In this document: piece by piece, positions 1-6,643 of the stretch
Layout: every line of letters starts with the position of its first letter
Position numbering within the stretch: position 1 is the stretch's first letter
NCBI RefSeq assembly: GCF_008632955.1
Contig: NZ_CP043959.1
Location: 5,642,001-5,706,000 of the forward strand
DNA length: 64,000 nucleotides
DNA from: Streptomyces tendae
Lineage (GTDB): Bacteria; Actinomycetota; Actinomycetes; Streptomycetales; Streptomycetaceae
Direction of reading: 5' to 3'
Translations under genes and position numbers: made by a program
Notes under the pieces: model-generated
Told to the model about the DNA's origin: nothing
The model's input: the letters and a program-made list of their open reading frames with translations, nothing else
Databases searched by the model: none

Positions 1-174
1 CCGCTCGAGAAGCGGGCGTGCGCAGACGCCGTCGTGACGCTGGCCGGCCGTGAGCATGACGGCCAGCGGCCGTCCCCGGCCGTCGCAGGCGAGGTGGATC
101 TTGGTTGTCAGTCCGCCTCGGGATCCGCCGAGGGCGTGATCATCCGGTTCGTCCTGCCGGAGGCTCCCCCTTTT
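1..174 (-). CDS. IS5-family transposase, OrfB (catalytic half, -1 frame), partial
   Basis: In the frame -1 to OrfA the minus strand reads DEPDDHALGGSRGGLTTKIH and then LACDGRGRPLAVMLTAG, the conserved second DDE block of IS5 transposases. It stays open to the window edge. It has no start of its own. The overlap contains the run A-AAA-GGG-GG (plus-strand 166-174), a plausible slippage site, so OrfB is most likely made as an OrfA-OrfB fusion. The C-terminal catalytic glutamate region lies beyond position 1. The alternative is a single-base mutation that killed the transposase. Confidence 0.7.
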
Positions 175-512
175 CGCCCCGTGGCCGCGGCGTGCTGATG
201 GGCGCGGATGATGGTGGAGTCGATCTGGACCAGCCAGTCGATGTCTCCGGCCGCATCCGCCCGGGTCTGCATCTGCTGCAGGGCCCGGGTGAAAATGCCG
301 GTGAGGGCGTAGCGGCGGAAGCGGGTGTAGACCGTCTTCCACGGTCCGTAGCGTTCGGGCAGGTCACGCCAGGAGATCCCGGTCCGGATCTTGTAGACCA
401 TGCCGTTGATCACCCGGCGGTCCTCCCCCAGCGGTCGTCCCGTTTTGGCCCGCGGTATGAGTGGAGCGAGTAACTCCCACTCCTGGTCGGTGAGTTCATG
501 ACGGCGTACCAC
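108..512 (-). CDS. IS5-family transposase, OrfA (N-terminal half)
   Basis: 134-aa product beginning VVRRHELTDQEWELLAPLIP, the typical N-terminus of IS5/IS427 transposases (helix-turn-helix type DUF4096 region). It continues through the RTGISWRDLPERYGPWKTVY block to the first catalytic aspartate region DWLVQIDSTIIRAHQHA. It then leaves the conserved frame after the RKGG stretch and stops at 108. The conserved continuation EPDDHALGGSRGGLTTK is found in the -1 frame. This is the usual arrangement for IS5-group elements that make full transposase by frameshifting. The GTG at 512 is the natural start; no clear Shine-Dalgarno sequence precedes it. Confidence 0.85.
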   Translation of the reverse strand: MVRRHELTDQEWELLAPLIPRAKTGRPLGEDRRVINGMVYKIRTGISWRDLPERYGPWKTVYTRFRRYALTGIFTRALQQMQTRADAAGDIDWLVQIDSTIIRAHQHAAATGRKGGASGRTNRMITPSADPEAD

Positions 513-520
513 TGGAAGTG

Positions 521-735
521 GCTCGGGCCGCCGTGGCCGACGCGGCGACCCCCGACGCCCCGGGCCCGGTCACCACCGCCGTCCTCATCACAGAGACCGC
601 AGACTAGCCAGATGTCGAACGGCCGCTCGACGCGCTGGGCCCGTTCCGCTCCCATTCCTCGCGCCTTGCCCTCGGCGCGGTCCATACCGCGGCCACCGCC
701 CGGCCCGAGCTCACAGACACCCGCCTCGGCCTTGA
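521..735 (+). pseudogene. Coding remnant next to the IS end, in-frame stop, identity unknown
   Basis: Read from 521 the plus strand gives ARAAVADAATPDAPGPVTTA followed by VLITETAD and a TAG at 605. The same frame then continues with typical Streptomyces codon use (PDVERPLDALGPFRSHSSRL, then LALGAVHTAATARPELTDTR) to about 735. Third positions are strongly G/C throughout, as in real genes. The most economical reading is the C-terminal part of a gene interrupted by the IS and then hit by a nonsense mutation. I do not recognise the family. It could also be chance coding bias in GC-rich DNA. Confidence 0.35.
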
Positions 736-897
736 CTACTGTCGGCGTCTCAGCGCTCTCCGGATCAGCAGGAAGGCCCCAACGGCGATCAGTGCAATCC
801 CCACGAGGATCACGATTGCCCCGATGACGACCAGGGACGTCCCCAGCAGGATCAAGAGTGTCCCGATGACGATTAGAAAGATCGCGAGGACGGTCAC
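736..897 (-). CDS. Small two-helix membrane protein, 53 aa
   Basis: The GTG at 897 is preceded by a perfect AGGAGG five bases upstream, which fixes the start. The product is almost entirely two hydrophobic segments, roughly residues 2-23 and 25-46 (MTVLAIFLIVIGTLLILLG, then VVIGAIVILVGIALIAVGAF), ending in a basic tail RRALRRRQ. This predicts a two-pass inner-membrane peptide with a positively charged cytoplasmic end. No family is recognised. It could be a stand-alone small membrane protein or a leftover of the accessory patch. It runs convergently with the remnant at 521-735 and has no operon partner. Bases 898-1149 upstream show nothing I can name. Confidence 0.6.
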   Translation of the reverse strand: MTVLAIFLIVIGTLLILLGTSLVVIGAIVILVGIALIAVGAFLLIRRALRRRQ

Positions 898-1149
898 GGT
901 CGCCTCCTGCCCCTCCCCGACTCCGGTTCCCCCTGTCCCGTATCGCAAACTTTCCGGATAAGTTCACCAGCCTAATGCGGCCCTGCCGCGCAGCCATGTG
1001 TTCTGTGTCCCCATGCAAGCGCGCGGACCGCTCCAGAGCATGAGTCTTCCGGTCGGACCTGCTGGAAGCGCGCCGGCCTGACGCAAAGGGTCACAGGGCA
1101 GCCCGTTGTATCGCCCAACGCAACGGCGATCCCGCGTCTGCGGAGGGAA

Positions 1150-1551
1150 TTACCCCGCGGTGTGGGAGGGGCCGATTTCCAGGCGGGTGCCTGCACCAAG
1201 CGCGCGGCGAGCGGCCGGGGGACGCGCAGCGCGGGGTCCGAGCACGCCCTTGGCGCGTAGTTCGGCCAGGTCGGACAGGCGGACGCCGGGAAGATCCTCG
1301 AGCAGATCGGCCTGAGCGGCTCCGATGGACGCGGGGCTGGCAGGGCCGGAGCCCAGGATGCGGCGGGCGGTCACGTGATCATCGTACGGGCCGAGCCTGG
1401 CCCGCCACGCAGATCGTTGAGCCTGGCCGAGGAGTCAGGTCAGCGCCGTATCACCGCGTGCGGTGAGGACCTCGATGTAGGGCCGGTGCGGCAACAGGTG
1501 AGCGGGGTTCAACGCAGCACGAGAACGTTCCTTCAGCTGGGACGCACAGGT
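1150..1551 (-). pseudogene. Degraded unidentified gene, two segments in one frame
   Basis: Just past the stop of the polymerase remnant, the same minus-strand frame reads SQLKERSRAALNPAHLLPHR, PYIEVLTARGDTALT, a TGA near 1440, then SAWRARLGPYDDHVTARRIL and AQADLLEDLPGVRLSDLAEL, ending at 1150. The amino-acid composition and codon choice look like a real protein broken by one stop. A GTG at 1374 could start the second piece as a 74-aa ORF with no good ribosome-binding site. I do not recognise the family. The region may be one decayed gene, or a short gene plus a remnant. Confidence 0.35.
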
Positions 1552-2138
1552 TCAGGAGGCGCGGCGGGTGGCGGCCGGGCCGATGGCGCCGGGCCCGTAC
1601 TTGTCGCGGATGCGGTCCGTGGCGGCTTCGGTAATCAGGCGGGCTTCGCGGGCGGTGTCCAGGCTGATCTGCTGGGCGACCTGATCGGCGTCGACGAGGT
1701 CGTCGCCTTTCAGGGCGATGCCGGTGAGGCGGCCGCGTTGCAGGCCGGCGGCGTCCATCAGCTGGTAGGCGAGGGTGCGCAGGTCGTCGTCGTGAGCGGA
1801 CGGCTCGGTCAGGCGGCGGGTTTTCTCCCAGGTGGTGCCGCCGGCGAAGCGCAGGGTGAGGGTCAGGGCGCGGGCGGCCTGGCCGCGGCGGCGCAGCCCT
1901 CGTCCCAGGTGCACGATCAGGTCGAGGAGGGTTGCGCGGACGGTGGCGCCGTCCAGGGTGTGGCGGTCGAAGGTGTGCCGGGCGGTCGCGGAGGAGGGCA
2001 GGGCTCGGGGCACGACGGGGCGTGGGTCGATGCCGCGGGCCCGGTCGGCGGCCGTCCGGCCGGCCTTGCCGCCGAGCAGGCGCTGAATGGTGGCGGGCGA
2101 AGAGGGCGGCGAGCCGCCGGGACCGCAGGGACACGCCG
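1552..2138 (-). pseudogene. Y-family DNA polymerase (DinB/Pol IV-like), C-terminal remnant
   Basis: About 180 residues match what I know of the end of Streptomyces Y-family polymerases: TIQRLLGGKAGRTAADRARG with IDPRPVVP (helix-hairpin-helix/thumb end), then the little-finger domain with LTLTLRFAGGTTWEKTRRL, HDDDLRTLAYQLMDAAGLQ and QISLDTAREARL, ending GPAATRRAS. The N-terminal fingers and palm domains with the catalytic acidic residues are absent. The preceding LAAL segment lies in another frame, and the neighbouring gene stops immediately upstream. The piece therefore lacks its catalytic half and a start. It is a truncated translesion polymerase gene rather than a functional one. Confidence 0.7.
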
Positions 2139-2354
2139 TCAGGTGAGTTCCCCGCGGCTGCGGGCGTTGACGTAGGCGGTGCTCGCGCGCAGGCGCTCGG
2201 CCGGGGTCGCGCACCGCACGGCGCCGGGGTCGGCGTCCCACTCCCGGCCGCCGCCGTACGGTCTCAGCTGCACGTAGGGACCCTCGTGCCCCATGACGAT
2301 GCCGATCCGCCCGGTCCTGGCGTCCACGACGTGCGCACCCACGGGCGGCTTCAC
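2139..2354 (-). CDS. Small conserved actinobacterial protein, 71 aa
   Basis: The protein begins VKPPVGAHVVDARTGRIGIV and continues MGHEGPYVQLRPYGGGREWD, with a C-terminal SRGELT. This pattern is familiar from short conserved Streptomyces hypothetical proteins with a small beta-rich, KOW-like feel. Its function is unknown. The GTG at 2354 is supported by GGAGG nine bases upstream. The stop abuts the first trace of the truncated polymerase gene, so the polymerase N-terminus was probably lost at this point. No promoter is obvious in 2355-2683, which it shares with the divergent hydrolase gene. Confidence 0.7.
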   Translation of the reverse strand: MKPPVGAHVVDARTGRIGIVMGHEGPYVQLRPYGGGREWDADPGAVRCATPAERLRASTAYVNARSRGELT

Positions 2355-2683
2355 CGGGCCCGGCCTCCGTGCCGCGGGGACCCCCCGTGACGCAGGGACA
2401 TTCCGGCTGTCGCGAGTGCCGCCCGCAATTCCGTCACCACACCTTCCGTTCCGTCGGCGCGGAGCGCCGCATGCCGTGCCGTCACCGTGCTTCCCCGGCC
2501 TTCCTTCTTTCACTCCTCGTATTTCGGCGGTGACGGTACGTACCTGTACTCCTGAGGCGCGTGTGTCCCACGACCGCGCGTCCGCGCAGGGGGTGCGACA
2601 GCGGCGCGTCTGGGGTAAACCCCCGTGGTTTTCCGGTTGTTGGCCGGATGGGATGGACACGGGCACTCCGCGAGGCTCGTCCC

Positions 2684-4183
2684 ATGACGCAGCGCGAACG
2701 CACCAGCCGCATCCGCAACGCCGCCGTCGTCGGCGTGTCCGCCACCCTCCTCGGTGCCACCGCACCCATGACCGCCTCCGCGACGAGCGAGAACCCGCCC
2801 AGGGCTCTCACCTGGTCGGCCTGCGAGGGCACCGGCCTCGACCCCCGGCAGGAATGCGCCACCCTCGACGTGCCGATGGACCACGCCCGTCCCGGCGGTC
2901 CCCGCATCGAGGTGGCCGTCTCCCGCATCCCCGCCGAGAAGCCCGCCTCGCGGCGCGGCGTGCTCTTCCTCATCCCCGGCGGACCGGGCGGCTCCAGCCT
3001 CGGTGACCCCTCCGGCAAGGGGCAGAAGCTGCCCCAGGACGTCCGCGACCGGTACGACCTGATCGGCTTCGCGCCGCGCGGACTCGCCCCGTCCACCCCG
3101 GTCGACTGCGGGGTCGGCCACGCCGACCTCGCCACCGTCAGGCTGCGCCCCTGGCCCGCCCCCGACGGCTCGGTCGACGAGAACCTCGCCACCGCCGAGC
3201 GCCTCTCGACCGCCTGCGCGCGCAACGGCGGTGAGCTGATCCGCCACATCAGCACGCGCGACAACGCCCGCGACCTCGACCGCCTGCGCGCCGCGCTCGG
3301 CGAGCGGAAGATCTCCGCGTGGGGCGTCTCGTACGGGACGTACGTCGGAGCCGTCTACAGCCAGATGTTCCCGCACCGCACGGACCGCGTCGTGCTGGAC
3401 AGCAACGACGACCCCGACCCCGCCCGGGTGGCCCGGGCCTGGCTCGCCGGCCACGAGCAGGGGGTCGAGGACACGTTCCCGCACTTCGCGGCGTGGGCGT
3501 CCGCGCCCGGCAACCCGGACCGGGTCGCGGCCACGGCCGCCGAGGTGCGTCCGCTGTTCCTGCGGCTCGCCGCCCGCCTCGACCGCGCACCGATCCCCTG
3601 GCCCGGCGCCAACCCCGAGGAGCTGAACGGCAACGTCCTGCGCCAGGCCATGCTGGACGGCCTCTACCGGCCCAGCCGTTACCCGGCTCTCGCCCAGCTG
3701 GTACGGGCCGCCCGGCAGGGCACCGTGCCGCCCGCGCCGGCCGCCCCGCCGGAGCCGGTCCTGCAGAACGTGACCGCCGTCGGCGCGGGGACGCTCTGCA
3801 ACGACGTGGCCTGGCCCACCTCGCCCGCCCTGTACCGGAAGGACGTCGCCGAGAGCCGGGCGAAGTTCCCGCTCACGGCCGGCATGCCCCGCAACGCGAT
3901 GCCGTGCGCGGCCTGGCCCCATCCGCCGCGCGAGGCACCGGTGCGGATCACCGGGCGGGGGCCGTCCAACGTCCTCCTCGTGCAGAACGAACGGGATGTC
4001 GCGACCCCGCTGAGCGGTGCGCTGAAGCTGCGGCAGGCGTTCGGCGGGCGGGCGGTCATGGTCACCGTGAACTCCACCGGACACGACGCCTACCTCGCCA
4101 ACGGCAACGCGTGCGGTGACCGCACGGTCTCCCGCTTCCTCGCCACCGGCGTGCGGCCCGCCCGGGACGTGTACTGCCGCTGA
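2684..4183 (+). CDS. Secreted alpha/beta-hydrolase, tripeptidyl aminopeptidase-like
   Basis: 499-aa serine hydrolase related to Streptomyces Tap and mycelial Slp peptidases, which remove N-terminal tripeptides outside the cell. The N-terminus (RIRNAAVVGVSATLLGATA, then AS/AT) is a plausible Sec signal peptide. An oxyanion-hole region LIPGGPGGSS lies near residue 105. The nucleophile elbow GVSYGTYVG is near residue 216. The TAP-like C-terminal domain carries the aspartate in NERDVATPL and the histidine in TGHDAYLA. The ATG at 2684 places the signal peptide correctly; longer upstream readings do not. The gene is monocistronic, with a small hairpin (CGGCAG/CTGCCG, 4192-4216) just after the stop. 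Confidence 0.85.
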   Translation: MTQRERTSRIRNAAVVGVSATLLGATAPMTASATSENPPRALTWSACEGTGLDPRQECATLDVPMDHARPGGPRIEVAVSRIPAEKPASRRGVLFLIPGGPGGSSLGDPSGKGQKLPQDVRDRYDLIGFAPRGLAPSTPVDCGVGHADLATVRLRPWPAPDGSVDENLATAERLSTACARNGGELIRHISTRDNARDLDRLRAALGERKISAWGVSYGTYVGAVYSQMFPHRTDRVVLDSNDDPDPARVARAWLAGHEQGVEDTFPHFAAWASAPGNPDRVAATAAEVRPLFLRLAARLDRAPIPWPGANPEELNGNVLRQAMLDGLYRPSRYPALAQLVRAARQGTVPPAPAAPPEPVLQNVTAVGAGTLCNDVAWPTSPALYRKDVAESRAKFPLTAGMPRNAMPCAAWPHPPREAPVRITGRGPSNVLLVQNERDVATPLSGALKLRQAFGGRAVMVTVNSTGHDAYLANGNACGDRTVSRFLATGVRPARDVYCR

Positions 4184-4315
4184 GGGGAGTTCGGCAGCTA
4201 AGGCGATGAACTGCCGATGACGCCGTCGGCGTGACGTTTCGCCCCGTGCGCAACCGGGGCGCCCGCGGCCGGCCTCCTGTCCTGCAGTAGCGACACCTCT
4301 GGTGAGGAGACCGAC

Positions 4316-4552
4316 ATGACCGCGACCGCGTTCACACGCGAGGGCGACTTCCTGCTCCCTCCCCCGCGCCCGGCCGACCGCGACGGCGCCGGTATCGACC
4401 CCCGCGACCGCCGCCGCCTCGACCTGCACGCCGCGCTGACGGCGGCCGGCATCCCGCCGCGTCCCGAGGACCGCGAGGCCATCGAGCACCTGAGCGCCCT
4501 GTCGGCCGGCATCAACAGCACCATCCAGCGCTGGCTGCACCACACCCTGTGA
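4316..4552 (+). CDS. Small hypothetical protein, 78 aa
   Basis: The start ATG is preceded by GAGGAG at an ideal distance, and codon use is typical of the genome. The product is a hydrophilic, proline- and arginine-rich N-terminus (FLLPPPRPADRDGAGIDPRD) followed by a helical C-terminus EHLSALSAGINSTIQRWLHH. It has no signal peptide and no membrane segment. It resembles short conserved Streptomyces proteins of unknown function, but I cannot name the family. It runs convergently toward the response regulator, with 13 bases between the stops. Confidence 0.6.
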   Translation: MTATAFTREGDFLLPPPRPADRDGAGIDPRDRRRLDLHAALTAAGIPPRPEDREAIEHLSALSAGINSTIQRWLHHTL

Positions 4553-4565
4553 CCCGGCCCGCCGG

Positions 4566-5228
4566 TCACACCCCGCCCGCTGCGACCAGTCCCGACTCGT
4601 AAGCCACGATGACGAGTTGGGCCCGGTCGCGGGCGCCGAGCTTGCCCATCGTCCGGCTCACGTGAGTCTTGGCGGTGAGCGGGCTGAGCCCCAGCGCCTC
4701 GGCGATCTCCGTGTTGTTGAGGCCGCGCGCGACCAGCGCCAGGACCTCCCGCTCACGTTCGGACAGGCAGTCGGGCCCCGCGGTCACGGGCAGCGCGGGG
4801 CTGCTCAGGAACCGTGCGATCAGGCGGGCCGTGGGCCCGGGCGACAGGAGCGCGTCGCCGGCCGCCACCGTGCGGATGGCGGCGAGGAGTTCGGCGGGCC
4901 GGGTGTCCTTCACCAGGAAGCCGGAGGCCCCGGCCCGCAGCGCGTCCACGATGTTCTCGTCCGTGTCGTAGGTGGTGAGGACGAGCACCCTGACCCCGGC
5001 GAGGTCGTCGTCCTCGGCGATCAGGCGGGTCGCCTCGATGCCGTCGAGGTCCGGCATCCGGATGTCCATGACGACGAGGTCGGCCCGCTCGCTGCGGGCG
5101 AGTTCCACCGCCTGCCGGCCGGTGGCGGCCTGGCCGACGACCTCCATCCCGGGCGCCGACTCGACGAGCATCGCGAACGCCTCACGCACGAGGGTCTGGT
5201 CGTCGGCGAGCAGGACGCGGACGGTCAT
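4566..5228 (-). CDS. NarL/FixJ-family response regulator
   Basis: 220 aa. The receiver domain (about 1-120) has the acidic pair D9/D10, phospho-acceptor D55 in VVMDIRMPDLDG and the conserved lysine in LVKDTRP. A LuxR-type helix-turn-helix follows at about 150-212 (LSEREREVLALVARGLNNTE, then TAKTHVSRTMGKL). It is expected to bind DNA when phosphorylated by the kinase encoded immediately upstream. Its ATG overlaps the kinase stop in an ATGA junction, so the pair is translationally coupled. The target is probably the same operon, including the MMPL exporter, but no operator was identified. Confidence 0.92.
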   Translation of the reverse strand: MTVRVLLADDQTLVREAFAMLVESAPGMEVVGQAATGRQAVELARSERADLVVMDIRMPDLDGIEATRLIAEDDDLAGVRVLVLTTYDTDENIVDALRAGASGFLVKDTRPAELLAAIRTVAAGDALLSPGPTARLIARFLSSPALPVTAGPDCLSEREREVLALVARGLNNTEIAEALGLSPLTAKTHVSRTMGKLGARDRAQLVIVAYESGLVAAGGV

Positions 5229-6643
5229 CCGGTGGCCCCTTCCCGGGTCGTGGTGGTCAGCGGCAGCGTCGCGGTCACCTGGAAGCCCCCGCCCGCCCGT
5301 GGTCCGGCCTCCAGCGTGCCGCCCACGCTGCGGGCCCGCTCCCGCATGCCGAGGAGCCCGAAGCCGGGGGTGCCGCCCGGGACGGGGCCCGTGCCGTCGT
5401 CGGTGACGGTCAGCCGCAGCACTCCGTCCCCGCCGCTCAGGTCGACGCGCACGGCGGGCTCCGGTCCGGCGTGGCGCACCGCGTTGGTCAGCGCCTCCTG
5501 CACCACGCGGTAGGCGGCGGCGCCGACCGCGGGCGGCACCGGCTCCGTGACCCGCACGTCGTGCTCCACCCGGGCGCCGGCCAGCCGCGCGCCCTCCACC
5601 AGGTCGGGCAGCCCGTCGAGCCCCGCGAGCGGCCCCCGGGCGTCATCGGGGCCGGTGTTGTCGCGCAACACCTCCAGGGTGGCGCGCAGTTCACCGCGTG
5701 CGGTGCGGCAGGTGCCGGCGATGTCGTCGAGGGCCTTGGCCACGGCCGTCCGGTCGAGACGCCCGGGGTCGGCGGTCAGGACGTGCGCGGCGACCGACGT
5801 CTGCACCCCGATGAGGGTGATGCTGTGGGCGAGCAGGTCGTGCAGGTCGCGTGCCACGCGCAGGCGTTCCTCGGCGACCCGGCGGCGTGCCTCCTCCTCG
5901 CGGGTGCGTTCCGCCCGCTCCGCGCGTTCGACGATCGCGGCGACGTAGCGCCGGTAGTGGCGGACGTCGAGGCCCAGGAAGAGGACGGCGACGACCCAGC
6001 CGGTGATGCGGACGAGTTCCGTGAACCCGTCTGGGTTGGTGAGGGCGTTCACGGTGAGGGTGGTGCCGATGACGACGGTGCCGATCAGCAGCGTCCGGCG
6101 CGGGGTGCCGGTCGCGGCGACCGTGTAGAGGGCCACCACGGTCGCGGCCACGGGCGCCCCGTGGTGGTTGTCCAAAGCGTGGTACGGCACGACCGGGGCC
6201 AGCGCCGCCAGGAGCGCCGGCAGCGGCCGTTTCCGCCGCCAGGCCAGCGGCACATGGGCGGCGAGCAGCAGGACCCAGCCGAGCGCGTCGGGCCGGCGGC
6301 CGTCGTCGGTCAGCAGCGCCAGCGTGACGCCCAGGGCGGCGGTGCACGCGGCGAGCACCGCGTCGTTGCGGAAGGCGTGCGGGCGGGTCAGGGGGTCACG
6401 GCTGAGCGCGGTGATGACGCCGTCCCTGGTACGGGAGTCCGCGGTGCGTGACGTCCGGGGCTCCGTGCGCCTCGGTTCCGTACGCCCGGGGTGCGGGGTG
6501 ACGGAGTTCCGGTCACGGGAGTTCCCGGTCCGGGCTGGCTCGGCTGCCTGTGCTGTCGTCGGGTGCACGGGGTCCATCCTCGGGGAGGAGCGCGCCCCTC
6601 CGCGAGGGAGGGGCGCGCTGTCACGGTCGTACGGGCGGATCAC
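5225..6643 (-). CDS. HisKA_3-type sensor histidine kinase
   Basis: Membrane sensor kinase of the NarX/DesK-like class. About four hydrophobic helices occupy the middle (AVLAACTAALGVTLALL, LGWVLLLAAHVPLAW and following). They are followed by the dimerisation/phospho-acceptor box ARDLHDLLAHSITLIGVQTS and an HATPase domain with YRVVQEALTNAVRHAG, LTVTDDGTGP and GFGLLGMRERA. The GTG at 6643 overlaps the transporter stop (GTGA). An internal ATG at 6577 is an alternative start and would remove 22 residues. The very polar, TP/R-rich N-terminus is probably unstructured. The gene lies between the MMPL exporter and its cognate regulator, which suggests the kinase senses a substrate of the exporter or membrane stress. 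Confidence 0.9.
   Translation of the reverse strand: MIRPYDRDSAPLPRGGARSSPRMDPVHPTTAQAAEPARTGNSRDRNSVTPHPGRTEPRRTEPRTSRTADSRTRDGVITALSRDPLTRPHAFRNDAVLAACTAALGVTLALLTDDGRRPDALGWVLLLAAHVPLAWRRKRPLPALLAALAPVVPYHALDNHHGAPVAATVVALYTVAATGTPRRTLLIGTVVIGTTLTVNALTNPDGFTELVRITGWVVAVLFLGLDVRHYRRYVAAIVERAERAERTREEEARRRVAEERLRVARDLHDLLAHSITLIGVQTSVAAHVLTADPGRLDRTAVAKALDDIAGTCRTARGELRATLEVLRDNTGPDDARGPLAGLDGLPDLVEGARLAGARVEHDVRVTEPVPPAVGAAAYRVVQEALTNAVRHAGPEPAVRVDLSGGDGVLRLTVTDDGTGPVPGGTPGFGLLGMRERARSVGGTLEAGPRAGGGFQVTATLPLTTTTREGATG

Larger units (their letters stand above)
1..522 (-). mobile_element. IS5-family (IS427-like) insertion sequence, 5' part, runs off the window start
   Basis: The minus strand carries an IS5-type DDE transposase in two frames, from a GTG at 512 to the window edge. 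The distal terminal repeat and the transposase C-terminus lie outside the window. The perfect inverted repeat CCACTggaAGTGG at 509-521 sits right at the transposase start and may belong to the element end, but I cannot prove the terminal repeat with only one end visible. Sequence reading like a different gene begins at about 521, so the boundary is placed there by inference. The element is the anchor of a decayed accessory patch that reaches about 2140. Confidence 0.75.

Noticed and set aside
498-827. Open frame of 109 codons on the plus strand next to the IS
   Set aside because: Composition (Pro/Arg/Ser-rich) and frame are those of a shadow; the neighbouring frame has the better coding bias.
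1375-2175. Long plus-strand open frame across the polymerase remnant
   Set aside because: Gly/Ala/Val-rich antisense shadow of the conserved minus-strand polymerase C-terminus.
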